Positions 33,430 through 41,725 of a DNA stretch of 64,000 nt are shown one piece after another. The stretch lies in NCBI GenBank assembly GCA_965235075.1, contig OZ249404.1, forward strand, positions 62,001 through 126,000, given 5' to 3'. The notes beneath the pieces are model-generated. The model worked only from the letters and a program-made list of their open reading frames with translations, ran no database searches and was not told where the DNA came from. This DNA is from Fontibacterium medardense (GTDB lineage: Bacteria > Pseudomonadota > Alphaproteobacteria > Pelagibacterales > Pelagibacteraceae). Numbering within the stretch: position 1 is the stretch's first letter; every line of letters begins with the position of its first letter. Position numbers and translations under genes: made by a program.

Positions 33430-33654
33430 ATGAAATTTGTAAATAAATATATAAAATGGGCTAGTACAGCTTTTATATTGAGCGGGATTGTGCTGACGAG
33501 TATAAATTTTTATCCACTTAATATATTCGTGCATGGTGCCGGCTCACTAGGTTGGACGATTGTTGGGTACGTGAATAAAGATAGAGCGCTGATGGTAAAT
33601 TTTGGAATACAAATTCCAATCTTTGCATTAGGTTATGCAAAAGTATTTTTTTAA
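33430..33654 (+). CDS. Small two-span membrane protein
   Basis: A 74-residue protein with two hydrophobic segments separated by FYPLNIFVHGAG, resembling the small DUF6552-like group; the match is tentative. A GGAGA ribosome site precedes the ATG. It overlaps the next ORF in TAATG. Confidence 0.7.
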   Translation: MKFVNKYIKWASTAFILSGIVLTSINFYPLNIFVHGAGSLGWTIVGYVNKDRALMVNFGIQIPIFALGYAKVFF

Positions 33655-33773
33655 TGATTAAAAAAGATTTATTTAAAATAATTGATTATATTATCAAACG
33701 ACCTAAGACAGTTGTGATTATATTAGTGCTGATTGCTTTATCGCCAATGATTATAAGACTAATTAAAATTTAG
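33654..33773 (+). CDS. 39-residue single-span microprotein
   Basis: A 39-codon gene starting in the TAATG overlap with the 74-residue gene. It begins MIKKDLFKIIDYIIKRPKTV, then has a hydrophobic helix and a basic end RLIKI. A second, frameshifted copy of the same 39-residue protein lies at 41020, which shows that this is a genuine conserved protein and not a chance frame. Confidence 0.7.
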   Translation: MIKKDLFKIIDYIIKRPKTVVIILVLIALSPMIIRLIKI

Positions 33774-33778
33774 TTTGG

Positions 33779-33852
33779 TGATCTACAAGATATAAACTTA
33801 ACTTTTAAAATTAACATAAGGGATCTATGTCCAAAAGGGATCTTGTAGATCA
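33779..33852. repeat. Long-loop inverted repeat in a 239 nt gap
   Basis: TGATCTACAAGAT (33779-33791) and ATCTTGTAGATCA (33840-33852) pair perfectly over 13 bp around a 48 nt loop. The loop contains AATTAACATAAGGGATCT and a second AAGGGATCT. A similar core occurs inside the inverted repeat at 36860-36945. It starts 5 nt after the 39-residue gene; the rest of the gap up to 33969 shows nothing else. Confidence 0.5.
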
Positions 33853-33969
33853 ATTTTAGTATTAAATGTTTCACATTACAATTTAGTTACAAATAGATGA
33901 AAGTTTTGCAAAACTAAAGTTAAACTAATTGTAAAATTTATTTTTATTTTAAAAGGTTAATTGAGATTT

Positions 33970-33999
33970 TCAGGAAAGTTAGAATGCTAACTTTCCTGA
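33970..33999. terminator. Hairpin near the 3' end of the Lys-rich gene
   Basis: TCAGGAAAGTTAG-aatg-CTAACTTTCCTGA is a perfect 13 bp stem. It follows the minus-strand gene that ends at 34013 and could also end plus-strand transcripts. The flanking U runs are short (TTTT before and TATTTT after), so termination is likely but not certain. Confidence 0.65.
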
Positions 34000-34012
34000 T
34001 AATATTTTAAAA

Positions 34013-34243
34013 CTAGTGAGCTTGAGTAGTATCAACAACAGGTTCAATCACTTGTGTTTTAGATTGTCCGTTTGTTGTTTTTTTTGTAATTACACTGTGC
34101 AGTTTTGCTTTAGTGTGTGAAAGTTTTTTTAGTTTATTTTCAAACTTTGCTTTCTTTGTTTGTAATTTTTTTATTTTTTTTGAAAATTTCATTATTTTTT
34201 TTGAAATTTTCTTTCTTCTTTTGATTATTTTTTTAGCTTTCAT
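34013..34243 (-). CDS. Small Lys-rich, histone-like protein
   Basis: A 76-residue protein with 24 Lys and 2 Arg, nearly all in the first 65 residues, arranged in a long charged helix or coiled coil (KKISKKIMKFSKKIKKLQTK) with a neutral tail. The pI must be very high. It could bind nucleic acid or an acidic surface; I know no named family that it must belong to. It is oriented away from the divergent glutamate dehydrogenase gene. Confidence 0.65.
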   Translation of the reverse strand: MKAKKIIKRRKKISKKIMKFSKKIKKLQTKKAKFENKLKKLSHTKAKLHSVITKKTTNGQSKTQVIEPVVDTTQAH

Positions 34244-34390
34244 AACACCCCTTCTAATTAATTTTTCTTATTAAACTAATAATAGTTTTAAGAGTCAAAT
34301 TATGAGTCAATCTATGGTTGAGTTCTTTTGTTTAAAATTTAAGCATTAAGTCTTCATAAAACAGTCATATTAACTTGATAAGATAAAAAA

Positions 34391-35815
34391 ATGTTAAATA
34401 GCAAAATTCCAACATTTAAAGAAAATGTGGATGCTTTCGTTTTAAAAGCAAGCAAAGCTTTAAAATTAAGTGATGATTTAATTAATCATATCCGCTCCAC
34501 CCATTCAGTGTTGCAAGTAAATGTAGGGATTAAAATTAAAGATAAAATTGAAAATTTTACAGGTTGGCGAGCAGTACACAGTGAACATCGACTTCCTTCA
34601 AAAGGAGGTATTCGATTTTCAGCTGATGTTAATCAAGATGAGACGGAAGCACTAGCTGCTTTGATGACCTACAAGTGTGCTGTAGTGGATATTCCATTTG
34701 GGGGCTCGAAGGGTAGTTTAAAAATTGACCCAAAAAATTATTCGGTTCAAGAATTAAAATCTATTACTCATCTGTATGCAGAAAAATTAATAAAAAAAGG
34801 TTTTCTAAGCCCTGCAATCAATGTACCAGCGCCTGATATTGGAACTGGTGAGCGTGAAATGGTCTGGATTATGGATACTTATAAAAATTTATTTCCAAAT
34901 GATATTAACTACTTAGCTTGTGTTACAGGAAAACCAGTGGCCTATGGAGGCATTCGTGGAAGAGCAGCCTCTACTGGAAGAGGAGTGCAAGAGTCAATTC
35001 GTGAGTATTTGCGACATGAAAATTTATATAAGCGACAAAAGTTAGACCCTATTATTAAAAACAACGAAATTATTATTCAAGGATTTGGTAAAGTGGGAAA
35101 AAGTTTAGCCGATGAATTATTTACAAGAGATCAAGCAAAAATTATCGCAATCGGAGAACATAATGGATATTTATTTAATGATAAAGGAATAGATATTTCA
35201 AAGCTAATTAAACATTTTGACAAAACTAGAAATTTTAAAAATTTTAAAGGTGCTAAGTTTGTAGAAAAACCCAAAGAAGTATTAACGTTAGCGTGTGACA
35301 TTTTAATTCCAGCTGCAATGGAATCGGTGATCAACCGTGAAAATGTAAATCAAATTAGAACAAAATTAATAGTTGAAGCGGCTAATGGACCAATCACTTA
35401 TAATGCCGATGAGATTTTACATAAAAAAGGCATAGATATTTTACCAGATATTTATGTAAATTCTGGTGGGGTAGTAGTTTCTTATTTTGAATGGGTTAAA
35501 AATATTAGCCATGTGCGTTTTGGTCGATTACAGCGTCGCTATGAGGAAAATAAAATGCAAGAGCTCATTGAAATTATTGAAAATACCACTGGTAGAACAA
35601 TTTCAGAAAAACATAAAACAAGTATTATTCATGGTGTGCAGGAAATTGATTTAGTAAACTCAGGACTTGAAGATGTGATGCGCGAGACCTTTAAAGAAAT
35701 TTTAAAAAATTATAAAAATTTAAAGAATGTAAGTTTGCGAACCGCAACGTATGCCATTGCCCTAGATAAATTACGAAAGTATCACCAGGATATTGGTGTA
35801 AGCAATTATCATTAA
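34391..35815 (+). CDS. gdhA: Glutamate dehydrogenase
   Basis: A 474-residue Glu/Leu/Phe/Val dehydrogenase. The substrate site is LPSKGGIRFSADV (68-80) with TYKCAVVDIPFGGSKGSL (93-110), containing the catalytic lysine. PAPDIGTGEREMVW and the nucleotide fold IIQGFGKVGKSLADEL follow. It interconverts glutamate and 2-oxoglutarate. Length is slightly above the 420-450 usual; the last 30 residues look like an extra helix. Adjacent to CorA in convergent orientation (3 nt). Confidence 0.93.
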   Translation: MLNSKIPTFKENVDAFVLKASKALKLSDDLINHIRSTHSVLQVNVGIKIKDKIENFTGWRAVHSEHRLPSKGGIRFSADVNQDETEALAALMTYKCAVVDIPFGGSKGSLKIDPKNYSVQELKSITHLYAEKLIKKGFLSPAINVPAPDIGTGEREMVWIMDTYKNLFPNDINYLACVTGKPVAYGGIRGRAASTGRGVQESIREYLRHENLYKRQKLDPIIKNNEIIIQGFGKVGKSLADELFTRDQAKIIAIGEHNGYLFNDKGIDISKLIKHFDKTRNFKNFKGAKFVEKPKEVLTLACDILIPAAMESVINRENVNQIRTKLIVEAANGPITYNADEILHKKGIDILPDIYVNSGGVVVSYFEWVKNISHVRFGRLQRRYEENKMQELIEIIENTTGRTISEKHKTSIIHGVQEIDLVNSGLEDVMRETFKEILKNYKNLKNVSLRTATYAIALDKLRKYHQDIGVSNYH

Positions 35816-35818
35816 ATT

Positions 35819-36802
35819 TTACAGCCAGCCTGATTTTTTAAATTTTTTGTAAACCAAAAATGCTGCTAAAAAAATTAAAATTAAAATTAGCGGGTAGCCG
35901 TACTTAAATTTAAGTTCTGGCATATATTCAAAATTCATTCCCCAAATACCTGTTCCCGTTGTGCACACAGCAAAAATTGCAGCCCAACCTGCAAGTTTTT
36001 TAGTAACTTCAGATTTTTCAATGGTGGCAAGGGCTAAACTAACCTGTACTGAGGTTGAAATGGTTTCGCGCAAACTTTCAATGGATTTATTAATTCGAAT
36101 TAAATGATTGTGAACATCATTAAAGTAATCTTGTAACTGAACGCAAACTGCAGGTACACGACCACCATGCAATTTTCCAAGTACCTCACTTAAAGGAATG
36201 GTTGCATGCCGTAAATCTGTGGTTTGGATTTTTAATTGATATAATTTTTCAATTAGTTTTTTAGTATCTTTTTTCTTAAACATCTCTTTTTCAATTAGTT
36301 CCATATCCATTTCAATTTTATTTAATAATGGAAAGTATCGATCAACAATTTCATCTAAAATGGCATATAAAATAAAACCTACACCTATTTTTAATAACTC
36401 TGACTCCATCTCACAGCGATTTCTAACGTTAGCAAATTTATGTTCACTGTTTTTTCGAAAGGATAAAATATAATTTGAACCAACAAACAATGTCATCTCA
36501 CCAGTTTCAATTCGATCATTTTTATATTCTAATAAATGAGCCATGATAAAAATGGTATTTTGGTATTCAACAATTCTTGGACTTTGATTTGCTTCGGCGA
36601 TGTCTAAAGTTTGGCCGGTATCCTCAACCGCAAGATCATTAAGTTTGAAAATATTTTGAACAAAATCTAAAGTTTGATTATCAATATTATGAAAAGCAGC
36701 CCATATGATATGATCAGATTTTTCAATCCATTGTGGAATTTCTTCAAGGGTTAAGTTTTTTTGCTTAATTCCCTCTTTGTATAAACTGCAATTAACAAGC
36801 AT
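35819..36802 (-). CDS. corA: CorA-family divalent cation transporter
   Basis: A 327-residue CorA protein: a large cytoplasmic N-terminal domain with the long stalk helix and two C-terminal spans joined by the GMN signature (about residue 288, GIWGMNFEYMPEL). The charged C-terminus is KKFKKSGWL. It transports Mg2+ or Co2+ through the inner membrane. A long inverted repeat (36860-36945) lies in its leader. Confidence 0.92.
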   Translation of the reverse strand: MLVNCSLYKEGIKQKNLTLEEIPQWIEKSDHIIWAAFHNIDNQTLDFVQNIFKLNDLAVEDTGQTLDIAEANQSPRIVEYQNTIFIMAHLLEYKNDRIETGEMTLFVGSNYILSFRKNSEHKFANVRNRCEMESELLKIGVGFILYAILDEIVDRYFPLLNKIEMDMELIEKEMFKKKDTKKLIEKLYQLKIQTTDLRHATIPLSEVLGKLHGGRVPAVCVQLQDYFNDVHNHLIRINKSIESLRETISTSVQVSLALATIEKSEVTKKLAGWAAIFAVCTTGTGIWGMNFEYMPELKFKYGYPLILILIFLAAFLVYKKFKKSGWL

Positions 36803-36859
36803 AAATTAATTGATCTTTTAAAGGATTAAATTTTTATTAAAAGCTAAATGGCGATTAGA

Positions 36860-36945
36860 TTGGTGTTCATAAAGTTTAAAAATTAACGAGATAAGGGGTC
36901 TGTTAACTGAACAAAGAAAATAACTTTAAACCTTATGAACAACAA
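36860..36945. repeat. Long-loop inverted repeat in the corA leader region
   Basis: TTGGTGTTCATAAAGTTTAAA (36860-36880, 21 nt, written here as TTGGTGTTCAT plus AAAGTTTAAA) pairs with the region 36925-36945 with 2 mismatches, around a 44 nt loop. The loop has AATTAACGAGATAAGGGGTCT, comparable to the core of the repeat at 33779. It begins 58 nt upstream of corA. The remaining 430 nt before phoX are extremely AT-rich and hold only the possible ORF at 36994. Confidence 0.45.
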
Positions 36946-36993
36946 TTGAGTACATGGATAATATTAAACTTTTATTACAGTTAAATTAAAGAT

Positions 36994-37128
36994 TTACTTA
37001 CTTTCTTCAGTTTTAAAGAAAAAATGATCTAATTTTTTTAAACTTTTTATCAATAAATCAAATTTTCTAACTTTTGTATGTTTTTTATTATTTTTACTTT
37101 TATTAGGACTTTTTAGAGGCGCATACAT
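36994..37128 (-). CDS. Possible 44-residue basic protein
   Basis: A 44-codon ATG-to-TAA frame in the gap between corA and phoX, rich in Lys and Asn in its first 22 residues (PLKSPNKSKNNKKHTKVRK) and with a helical second half ending EESK. The sequence is not hydrophobic. There is no clear ribosome site, and the DNA is very AT-rich, so a chance frame is possible. Confidence 0.35.
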   Translation of the reverse strand: MYAPLKSPNKSKNNKKHTKVRKFDLLIKSLKKLDHFFFKTEESK

Positions 37129-37380
37129 TTTAGTTTTATAATTTTGATTAATTTAAGATTATAATTTTTGAATATGAATAATTTATAAATTTAATATTAA
37201 ATATTTAAAAATAAGTTATTAACTTTTTATAAACATAATAATTTCTTATTTGTTAATAAAAAAGACAACCTTAAATTGAAAAAAAATTTTATTATAAATT
37301 TAAAAATTAATATTTTTTTAATAAATCTGTAACTCCAATAATCTACTTTTCATACACTATATTTTTTAAATTTAAAAATT

Positions 37381-39291
37381 ATGAGCGCTGAAAATATAGA
37401 TTTAAAACATCATTCTAAAAAAATCTCATTTGATGAGTTTGATGAAATAGTAAACCCTCCAAAAGAAAAAGTTGATTTTGACCATATTATTGATGCTGTT
37501 ATTTCAAGACGACAAGCATTAAAAGTAGTCTCCATTGCAGGAGCAACAGCTGGAATCTTTGCATTTATGCATAGTACTCCATTCTCATTTAACAATGCCA
37601 ATGCTAGAGAATTTACTTTGGATTTTAAAGAAGTTGCTGCAAATTCACTAGATACCATTACTGTCCCAGATAATTTTAAATGGCAGACGGTTGTCTCTTG
37701 GGGAGAACCGTTATTTAGCAAAGCTCCAGCCTTTGATCATAAAACTGCAGGAACTGCAGATAGTCAGTTATTAAGTTTTGGTGACAATAATGACGGTATG
37801 TTTTTATTTGAACATAAGGGCAAAATGATTTTGGCAGTCAATAATGAGTATGCCAATAATGATTTATTACATCCTTTAAATGCTAGTAAAAAACCTGAAA
37901 CTGCAGAAGATGTTAAAAAGAATAAATATGCGCACGGCGTGAGCATTGTTGAAATTGAAAACAAATCTGGAAAATGGTCTATCGTGAAAGACTCTGTTTA
38001 TAACCGCAGAATTACCCCTGATACAAATGTTGAAATAACTGGACCTGCACGTGGCAGCATGTACGTTAAAACTGATCAAGATTTAAGTGGTACTAAAGCT
38101 AAAGGTACATTTAATAATTGCGCAAGCGGAAAAACTCCTTGGGGAACTTATTTGACGTGTGAAGAAAATTTTAACGCATATTTTATGTCGTCGGATGCAA
38201 ATGAAAAAATAACACCAGAATTTAAACGTTATGGAATCTCAGCAAAAGACTGGGGTTACGGTTGGGGAAAATACGATGATCGTTTTGATATCAGTAAAGT
38301 TCCAAATGAAGCTAATCGACATGGATATGTAGTTGAAATAGATCCAACGAACCCTAATTCAACTCCAAAAAAACGAACAGCCCTTGGCAGATTTAAACAC
38401 GAAAATGCTGAAGTTGTTGTTGCAAAAGATAATAGTGTGGTTGTTTATTTAGGAGACGATGAGCGAGGCGAATTTGTTTACAAATTTATTGCAAGTAAAA
38501 AATATGATCCCAAGGGAGATAACTCTAATATTTTAGAGGATGGAACTTTGTATGCTGGAAAATTCAATGATGATGGATCTGGAAGCTGGCTTGTTTTAGA
38601 TGAAAAATCTACAGGTATGAAAAAAACTGAAATTTGTGTCCATACTCGTCAAGCAGCATCAAAAGTAAATGCTACAACTATGGATCGCCCAGAATGGGTA
38701 GTATCACATCCATTAAAAGCTGAAGTTTATCTGGCGCTTACAAATAATGCTAATCGAGGAAAATCTGAAACTCAGCCAGTCAATGCTGCAAATCCTAGAA
38801 AAGAAAATAAATACGGGCAAATTGTGAGATGGACTCCAGATAAGAATGATCACACTTCAGATAAATTTAAATGGGAGATTTTTCTATTAGCAGGCAATCC
38901 TAAAGTGTACGGAGATGAAAGAGCTGGAACTAAAAACATCACTGTTAATAATATGTTTAACTCTCCAGATGGAATTGGCTTTGATTCTAAAGGTGGTTTA
39001 TGGATTCAAACTGACGGTAATTACTCTAATAAATTCGAATTTGAAGGACAGGGTAATAATATGATGTTGTATGCCGATCCAAAATCGCAAACCATTAAAA
39101 GATTTTTAGTAGGTCCGGTTGCATGTGAAATAACAGGTCTTTGTTTTTCACCTGATAAAAAAACTATGTTTGTCGGTATTCAACATCCAGGTGAAGATGG
39201 GATAGAGTCGCATTTTCCAAGTGGAAGTGATACTCGGCCGCGTTCATCGGTAGTTGCAATCTCAATGAAAAATAATCAAGCGTTTTTATAA
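37381..39291 (+). CDS. phoX: PhoX-family (DUF839) phosphatase, Tat-exported
   Basis: A 636-residue PhoX protein. A twin-arginine signal is visible (SRRQALKVV, Arg43-Arg44, then a hydrophobic stretch to about 63). The beta-propeller motifs include NCASGKTPWGTYLTCEENFNAYF and NSPDGIGFDSKGGLWIQTDG, the Ca/Fe-binding elements of PhoX alkaline phosphatases. It would release phosphate from organic esters in the periplasm. A phytase-like gene and psiE follow, so this is a phosphate-acquisition area. No clear Pho box was found upstream. Confidence 0.9.
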   Translation: MSAENIDLKHHSKKISFDEFDEIVNPPKEKVDFDHIIDAVISRRQALKVVSIAGATAGIFAFMHSTPFSFNNANAREFTLDFKEVAANSLDTITVPDNFKWQTVVSWGEPLFSKAPAFDHKTAGTADSQLLSFGDNNDGMFLFEHKGKMILAVNNEYANNDLLHPLNASKKPETAEDVKKNKYAHGVSIVEIENKSGKWSIVKDSVYNRRITPDTNVEITGPARGSMYVKTDQDLSGTKAKGTFNNCASGKTPWGTYLTCEENFNAYFMSSDANEKITPEFKRYGISAKDWGYGWGKYDDRFDISKVPNEANRHGYVVEIDPTNPNSTPKKRTALGRFKHENAEVVVAKDNSVVVYLGDDERGEFVYKFIASKKYDPKGDNSNILEDGTLYAGKFNDDGSGSWLVLDEKSTGMKKTEICVHTRQAASKVNATTMDRPEWVVSHPLKAEVYLALTNNANRGKSETQPVNAANPRKENKYGQIVRWTPDKNDHTSDKFKWEIFLLAGNPKVYGDERAGTKNITVNNMFNSPDGIGFDSKGGLWIQTDGNYSNKFEFEGQGNNMMLYADPKSQTIKRFLVGPVACEITGLCFSPDKKTMFVGIQHPGEDGIESHFPSGSDTRPRSSVVAISMKNNQAFL

Positions 39292-39429
39292 ATTTTAATA
39301 TTTATCATTTAATTTAATAAATGATGAGGGATATATCCTATAAGTTGAAATAAAGTTTCTTTAGTGATTTTGCCTTAAGTTAAAACCCATTTTTAACAAA
39401 AAAATAATAATTTTGTTACATTAGAATTT

Positions 39430-39435
39430 TATAAT
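39430..39435 (+). promoter_or_regulatory. -10 like TATAAT before the zinc-ribbon gene
   Basis: A consensus TATAAT, without a clear -35 at the right distance. Transcription would start near 39441-39443, placing the hairpin 39445-39491 right at the 5' end of the mRNA. Confidence 0.4.
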
Positions 39436-39444
39436 TGGATTAAT

Positions 39445-39491
39445 TTCATGGCATACTTTGATATTAATCCCGCTGATAAGTGTGCCATGAA
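39445..39491 (+). promoter_or_regulatory. Strong 5' leader hairpin before the zinc-ribbon gene
   Basis: TTCATGGCATACTT and AAGTGTGCCATGAA form a 14 bp stem (one G-U pair) with a 19 nt loop, ending 12 nt before the ATG. The right arm is followed by GG, so the only ribosome-site-like sequence GAAGG is partly locked in the stem. This looks like a translational control element or mRNA 5' protector. Confidence 0.6.
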
Positions 39492-39503
39492 GGCTAAAAA
39501 TTT

Positions 39504-39953
39504 ATGCAAATTGAATTAATAAATTGTCCGTACTGTGAAATTAAACAAAAAGTATTTCATTTAAATTATACTTTAATTCAATTGCTAAAAAAAATTGATC
39601 CAAGTAATGAAAAAGTTTTAGTTTTGCGAAATTACGTAAATCCTAATAAATTTATTAGAAATTTTAATTGTAAAAACTGTAAGGAGAAATTAACGGTTTA
39701 TTATAATATCGAAACTTATCAATACTTTATACAGGGTGAAAAATTAATTCAAATTCAAGAGGAGATAAGAAAAATTAGATTAAAAATTAAAAAGTTAAGA
39801 AAAAAAATTATTGTCACTTATAATACAAAAATTATTGATCTATTAAAATCAGAAATTGATAAAGAAGTTCAATCTCTTGATCATTTCATCACCCAAGATG
39901 TGCAAGCAAGAACCTCACAGCCATTACAATTAAATCAAGCCGTTAATTCTTAA
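39504..39953 (+). CDS. Zinc-ribbon protein with coiled-coil C-terminus, unknown function
   Basis: A 149-residue protein with two CxxC pairs (NCPYCEIKQKV at about 7-17 and FNCKNCKEK near 54-62), then a Lys-rich helical stretch (about 80-125) and a polar tail ending LNQAVNS. Four cysteines in this spacing suggest one zinc ribbon. I do not know the family. It sits between phoX and the phytase-like gene, with a strong leader hairpin of its own. Confidence 0.7.
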   Translation: MQIELINCPYCEIKQKVFHLNYTLIQLLKKIDPSNEKVLVLRNYVNPNKFIRNFNCKNCKEKLTVYYNIETYQYFIQGEKLIQIQEEIRKIRLKIKKLRKKIIVTYNTKIIDLLKSEIDKEVQSLDHFITQDVQARTSQPLQLNQAVNS

Positions 39954-40016
39954 AGTTTTAAATTAAAACTAAGGGTGCATGAAAGTTATTCAGTTTAAAA
40001 GACCGGATAAAATTAA

Positions 40017-40979
40017 ATGATGAAGAGTTTAAAACTCTTTTTTTTTTTTATAATATTTTTTCTTTACTCCACTATAAGTTTTAGTCAAACTATCGCACTT
40101 AAAAGAATTGAAGCGAGTAAAATAAAAACAAAAGTTTTATCAGAGGTTAAAGTTTATGAAATGTCTTCAGACTTTGAAAAATTTGGAGGTATTTCAGGCC
40201 TTAAAATTACAAGACCAAAGGATGCTTCTTACCCATCGGCACAATTTGATTTTTATTTTTTAAGTGATGATGGTTTTTATCTTAAGGCTAATCCTGAATT
40301 TGATAAAAAAAATAACTTAATATCATTTAAAATTAAAAATATTATCCCCTTAAAATCAGAAGATAATAAGACCCTTATGGGAGATAAAACAGAGGGTGAT
40401 GCTGAGGCAATCGATATTAAAAATGGCGATATTTTTATTGCCTTTGAGAGAAATCATCGAGTTTTAAGATATGTGAATGAGAAAAAAACAGAGCACTTCA
40501 TCAATCCAGAAAATTTTAAAAATTTAATTTCAAATGAAGGTATTGAGGCCATGGGTTTTATTAAAGATCAACTTATTTTAATTACAGAAAATTCAAAGGC
40601 ATCTCCACAAACCGTTAAAGCTTATCTTTACCGCAATAATGTTTTAACAAATTTTTATTATCCTCTTTATAAAAATTATAATCCAACGGATTTAACGGTT
40701 CTAAACGATGATGAGATTTTAGTATTAGAGCGAAGTTATACACCTGCGATTGGTAACCGCGCACGTATTTTAACATTTAAATATAGTGATATTAGAGAAA
40801 ATGAAATCGTCAGACCTAAACAACTAGTTAAATTAAAACCCCCTTTTCCTTTAGATAATTATGAAGCTTTGGGAAGCATTCAAATAACAGAGCAGATGTA
40901 TAAATTATTTATTGTTTCAGATAATAATTACAACTCAAGGCAAAAAAATTTATTAATAGAATTAAATTATAAAAAATAA
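40017..40979 (+). CDS. Exported phytase-like (esterase-like activity of phytase) protein
   Basis: A 320-residue protein with a signal peptide (to about residue 24). The body has the blade-like repeats of the phytase-like/esterase-like family: GGISGLKI, then YFLSDDGFYLKA, DAEAIDIKNGDIFIAFERNHRV and NEGIEAMGFIKD. Members act on phosphate esters or are uncharacterised. Its place 60 nt after the zinc-ribbon gene, near phoX and psiE, supports a phosphate role by context only. Confidence 0.78.
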   Translation: MMKSLKLFFFFIIFFLYSTISFSQTIALKRIEASKIKTKVLSEVKVYEMSSDFEKFGGISGLKITRPKDASYPSAQFDFYFLSDDGFYLKANPEFDKKNNLISFKIKNIIPLKSEDNKTLMGDKTEGDAEAIDIKNGDIFIAFERNHRVLRYVNEKKTEHFINPENFKNLISNEGIEAMGFIKDQLILITENSKASPQTVKAYLYRNNVLTNFYYPLYKNYNPTDLTVLNDDEILVLERSYTPAIGNRARILTFKYSDIRENEIVRPKQLVKLKPPFPLDNYEALGSIQITEQMYKLFIVSDNNYNSRQKNLLIELNYKK

Positions 40980-41019
40980 ATATAATTAATTTTAACAAAA
41001 TTCTTATTAATATTTAAAA

Positions 41020-41140
41020 ATGATTAAAAAAAACTTATTTAAAATCATCAATTTTTTTGATGAAACAATCTAAAACTTCTTTCATCATTTTAGTTTTAAC
41101 AGTACTTTCGTCTTTATTTATTAATATGATTAAATTTTAA
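41020..41140 (+). pseudogene. Frameshifted second copy of the 39-residue microprotein
   Basis: From the ATG at 41020 the frame reads MIKKNLFKIIN, then a run of seven T; with six T it would continue colinearly with the protein at 33654 to a TAA at 41140, giving 39 residues with the same length and layout (IILVL core, basic end MIKF). As read, it stops at 17 codons. So a single inserted T in a homopolymer splits it: a pseudogene, a slippage-controlled gene, or a sequencing error. An internal ATG could still make the C-terminal 26 residues. Its 3' end touches the psiE end. Confidence 0.75.
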
Positions 41141-41520
41141 AGTTCATCTTTATCGAATTGAATTCCTAAATGTTTAGAGCGTCTAAATTTTAAAATCACA
41201 ATTGCTATAGCAAGAAGTAAGATTGCTCCCGCTTCATAAACAAGCGTTGATGGATCAATATCTTTTTTTTGCAATATAATTAGTCGCGATAATGCCGTGA
41301 TTGAAATAAACAGAGGGTAAGTCAGACGAATTGTTTGAGTTCGCCAATAACTCGTCACCATTCCAATTACCTCTAAATAAATAAATAGTAATAATAAATC
41401 TGGCAGATTTACATCGCGAATCTCAATCATGTGTTTTATTTCAAGCACAAAGGCAATTGAGGTTGCAATCAGGATAGTTGATGCAAATACAAGCTGTAAT
41501 TTTCTAAAAAAACTTACCAT
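41137..41520 (-). CDS. psiE: PsiE-family membrane protein
   Basis: A 127-residue phosphate-starvation-inducible-E-type protein with four hydrophobic spans and the typical middle section LPDLLLLFIYLEVIGMVTSYW followed by LFISITALSRLIIL. Its function is not well known, but psiE is under phosphate control in enterics. It supports the idea that this stretch responds to phosphate. Confidence 0.85.
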   Translation of the reverse strand: MVSFFRKLQLVFASTILIATSIAFVLEIKHMIEIRDVNLPDLLLLFIYLEVIGMVTSYWRTQTIRLTYPLFISITALSRLIILQKKDIDPSTLVYEAGAILLLAIAIVILKFRRSKHLGIQFDKDEL

Positions 41521-41587
41521 AGTTATTTAAGTAATATCATTGTTTGCAAATACTTGCCTATGTTATTATGAATGATATTAGATAAAA

Positions 41588-41725
41588 ATGTCCCCATTAA
41601 TCGTAATAATTCTTTTAGTTTTTAGCATTGGTTTTCTAATGGCAATGGGTCTTGAGAGATTGTCATTGTTAATAGGTTTTTTTGTAGTTCTTATTACTTA
41701 TCTGCATTTCTTCGGTGGAATTTAA
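41588..41725 (+). CDS. 45-residue two-span microprotein
   Basis: A 45-codon ATG frame, hydrophobic throughout except for LERL in the middle, giving a likely two-helix hairpin. It overlaps the next gene's GTG start by 11 nt. It lies between psiE and the 81-residue gene, both on or near the same promoter region. Confidence 0.5.
   Translation: MSPLIVIILLVFSIGFLMAMGLERLSLLIGFFVVLITYLHFFGGI

Noticed and set aside
37321..37350. Possible Pho box (CTGTAACTCC...) before phoX
   Set aside because: Only partly similar to the CTGTCAT direct repeat; too weak to call.
39305..39324. TCATTTA/TAAATGA stem after phoX as a terminator
   Set aside because: Seven A/T-rich pairs, unstable and without a U run; not reported as a feature.
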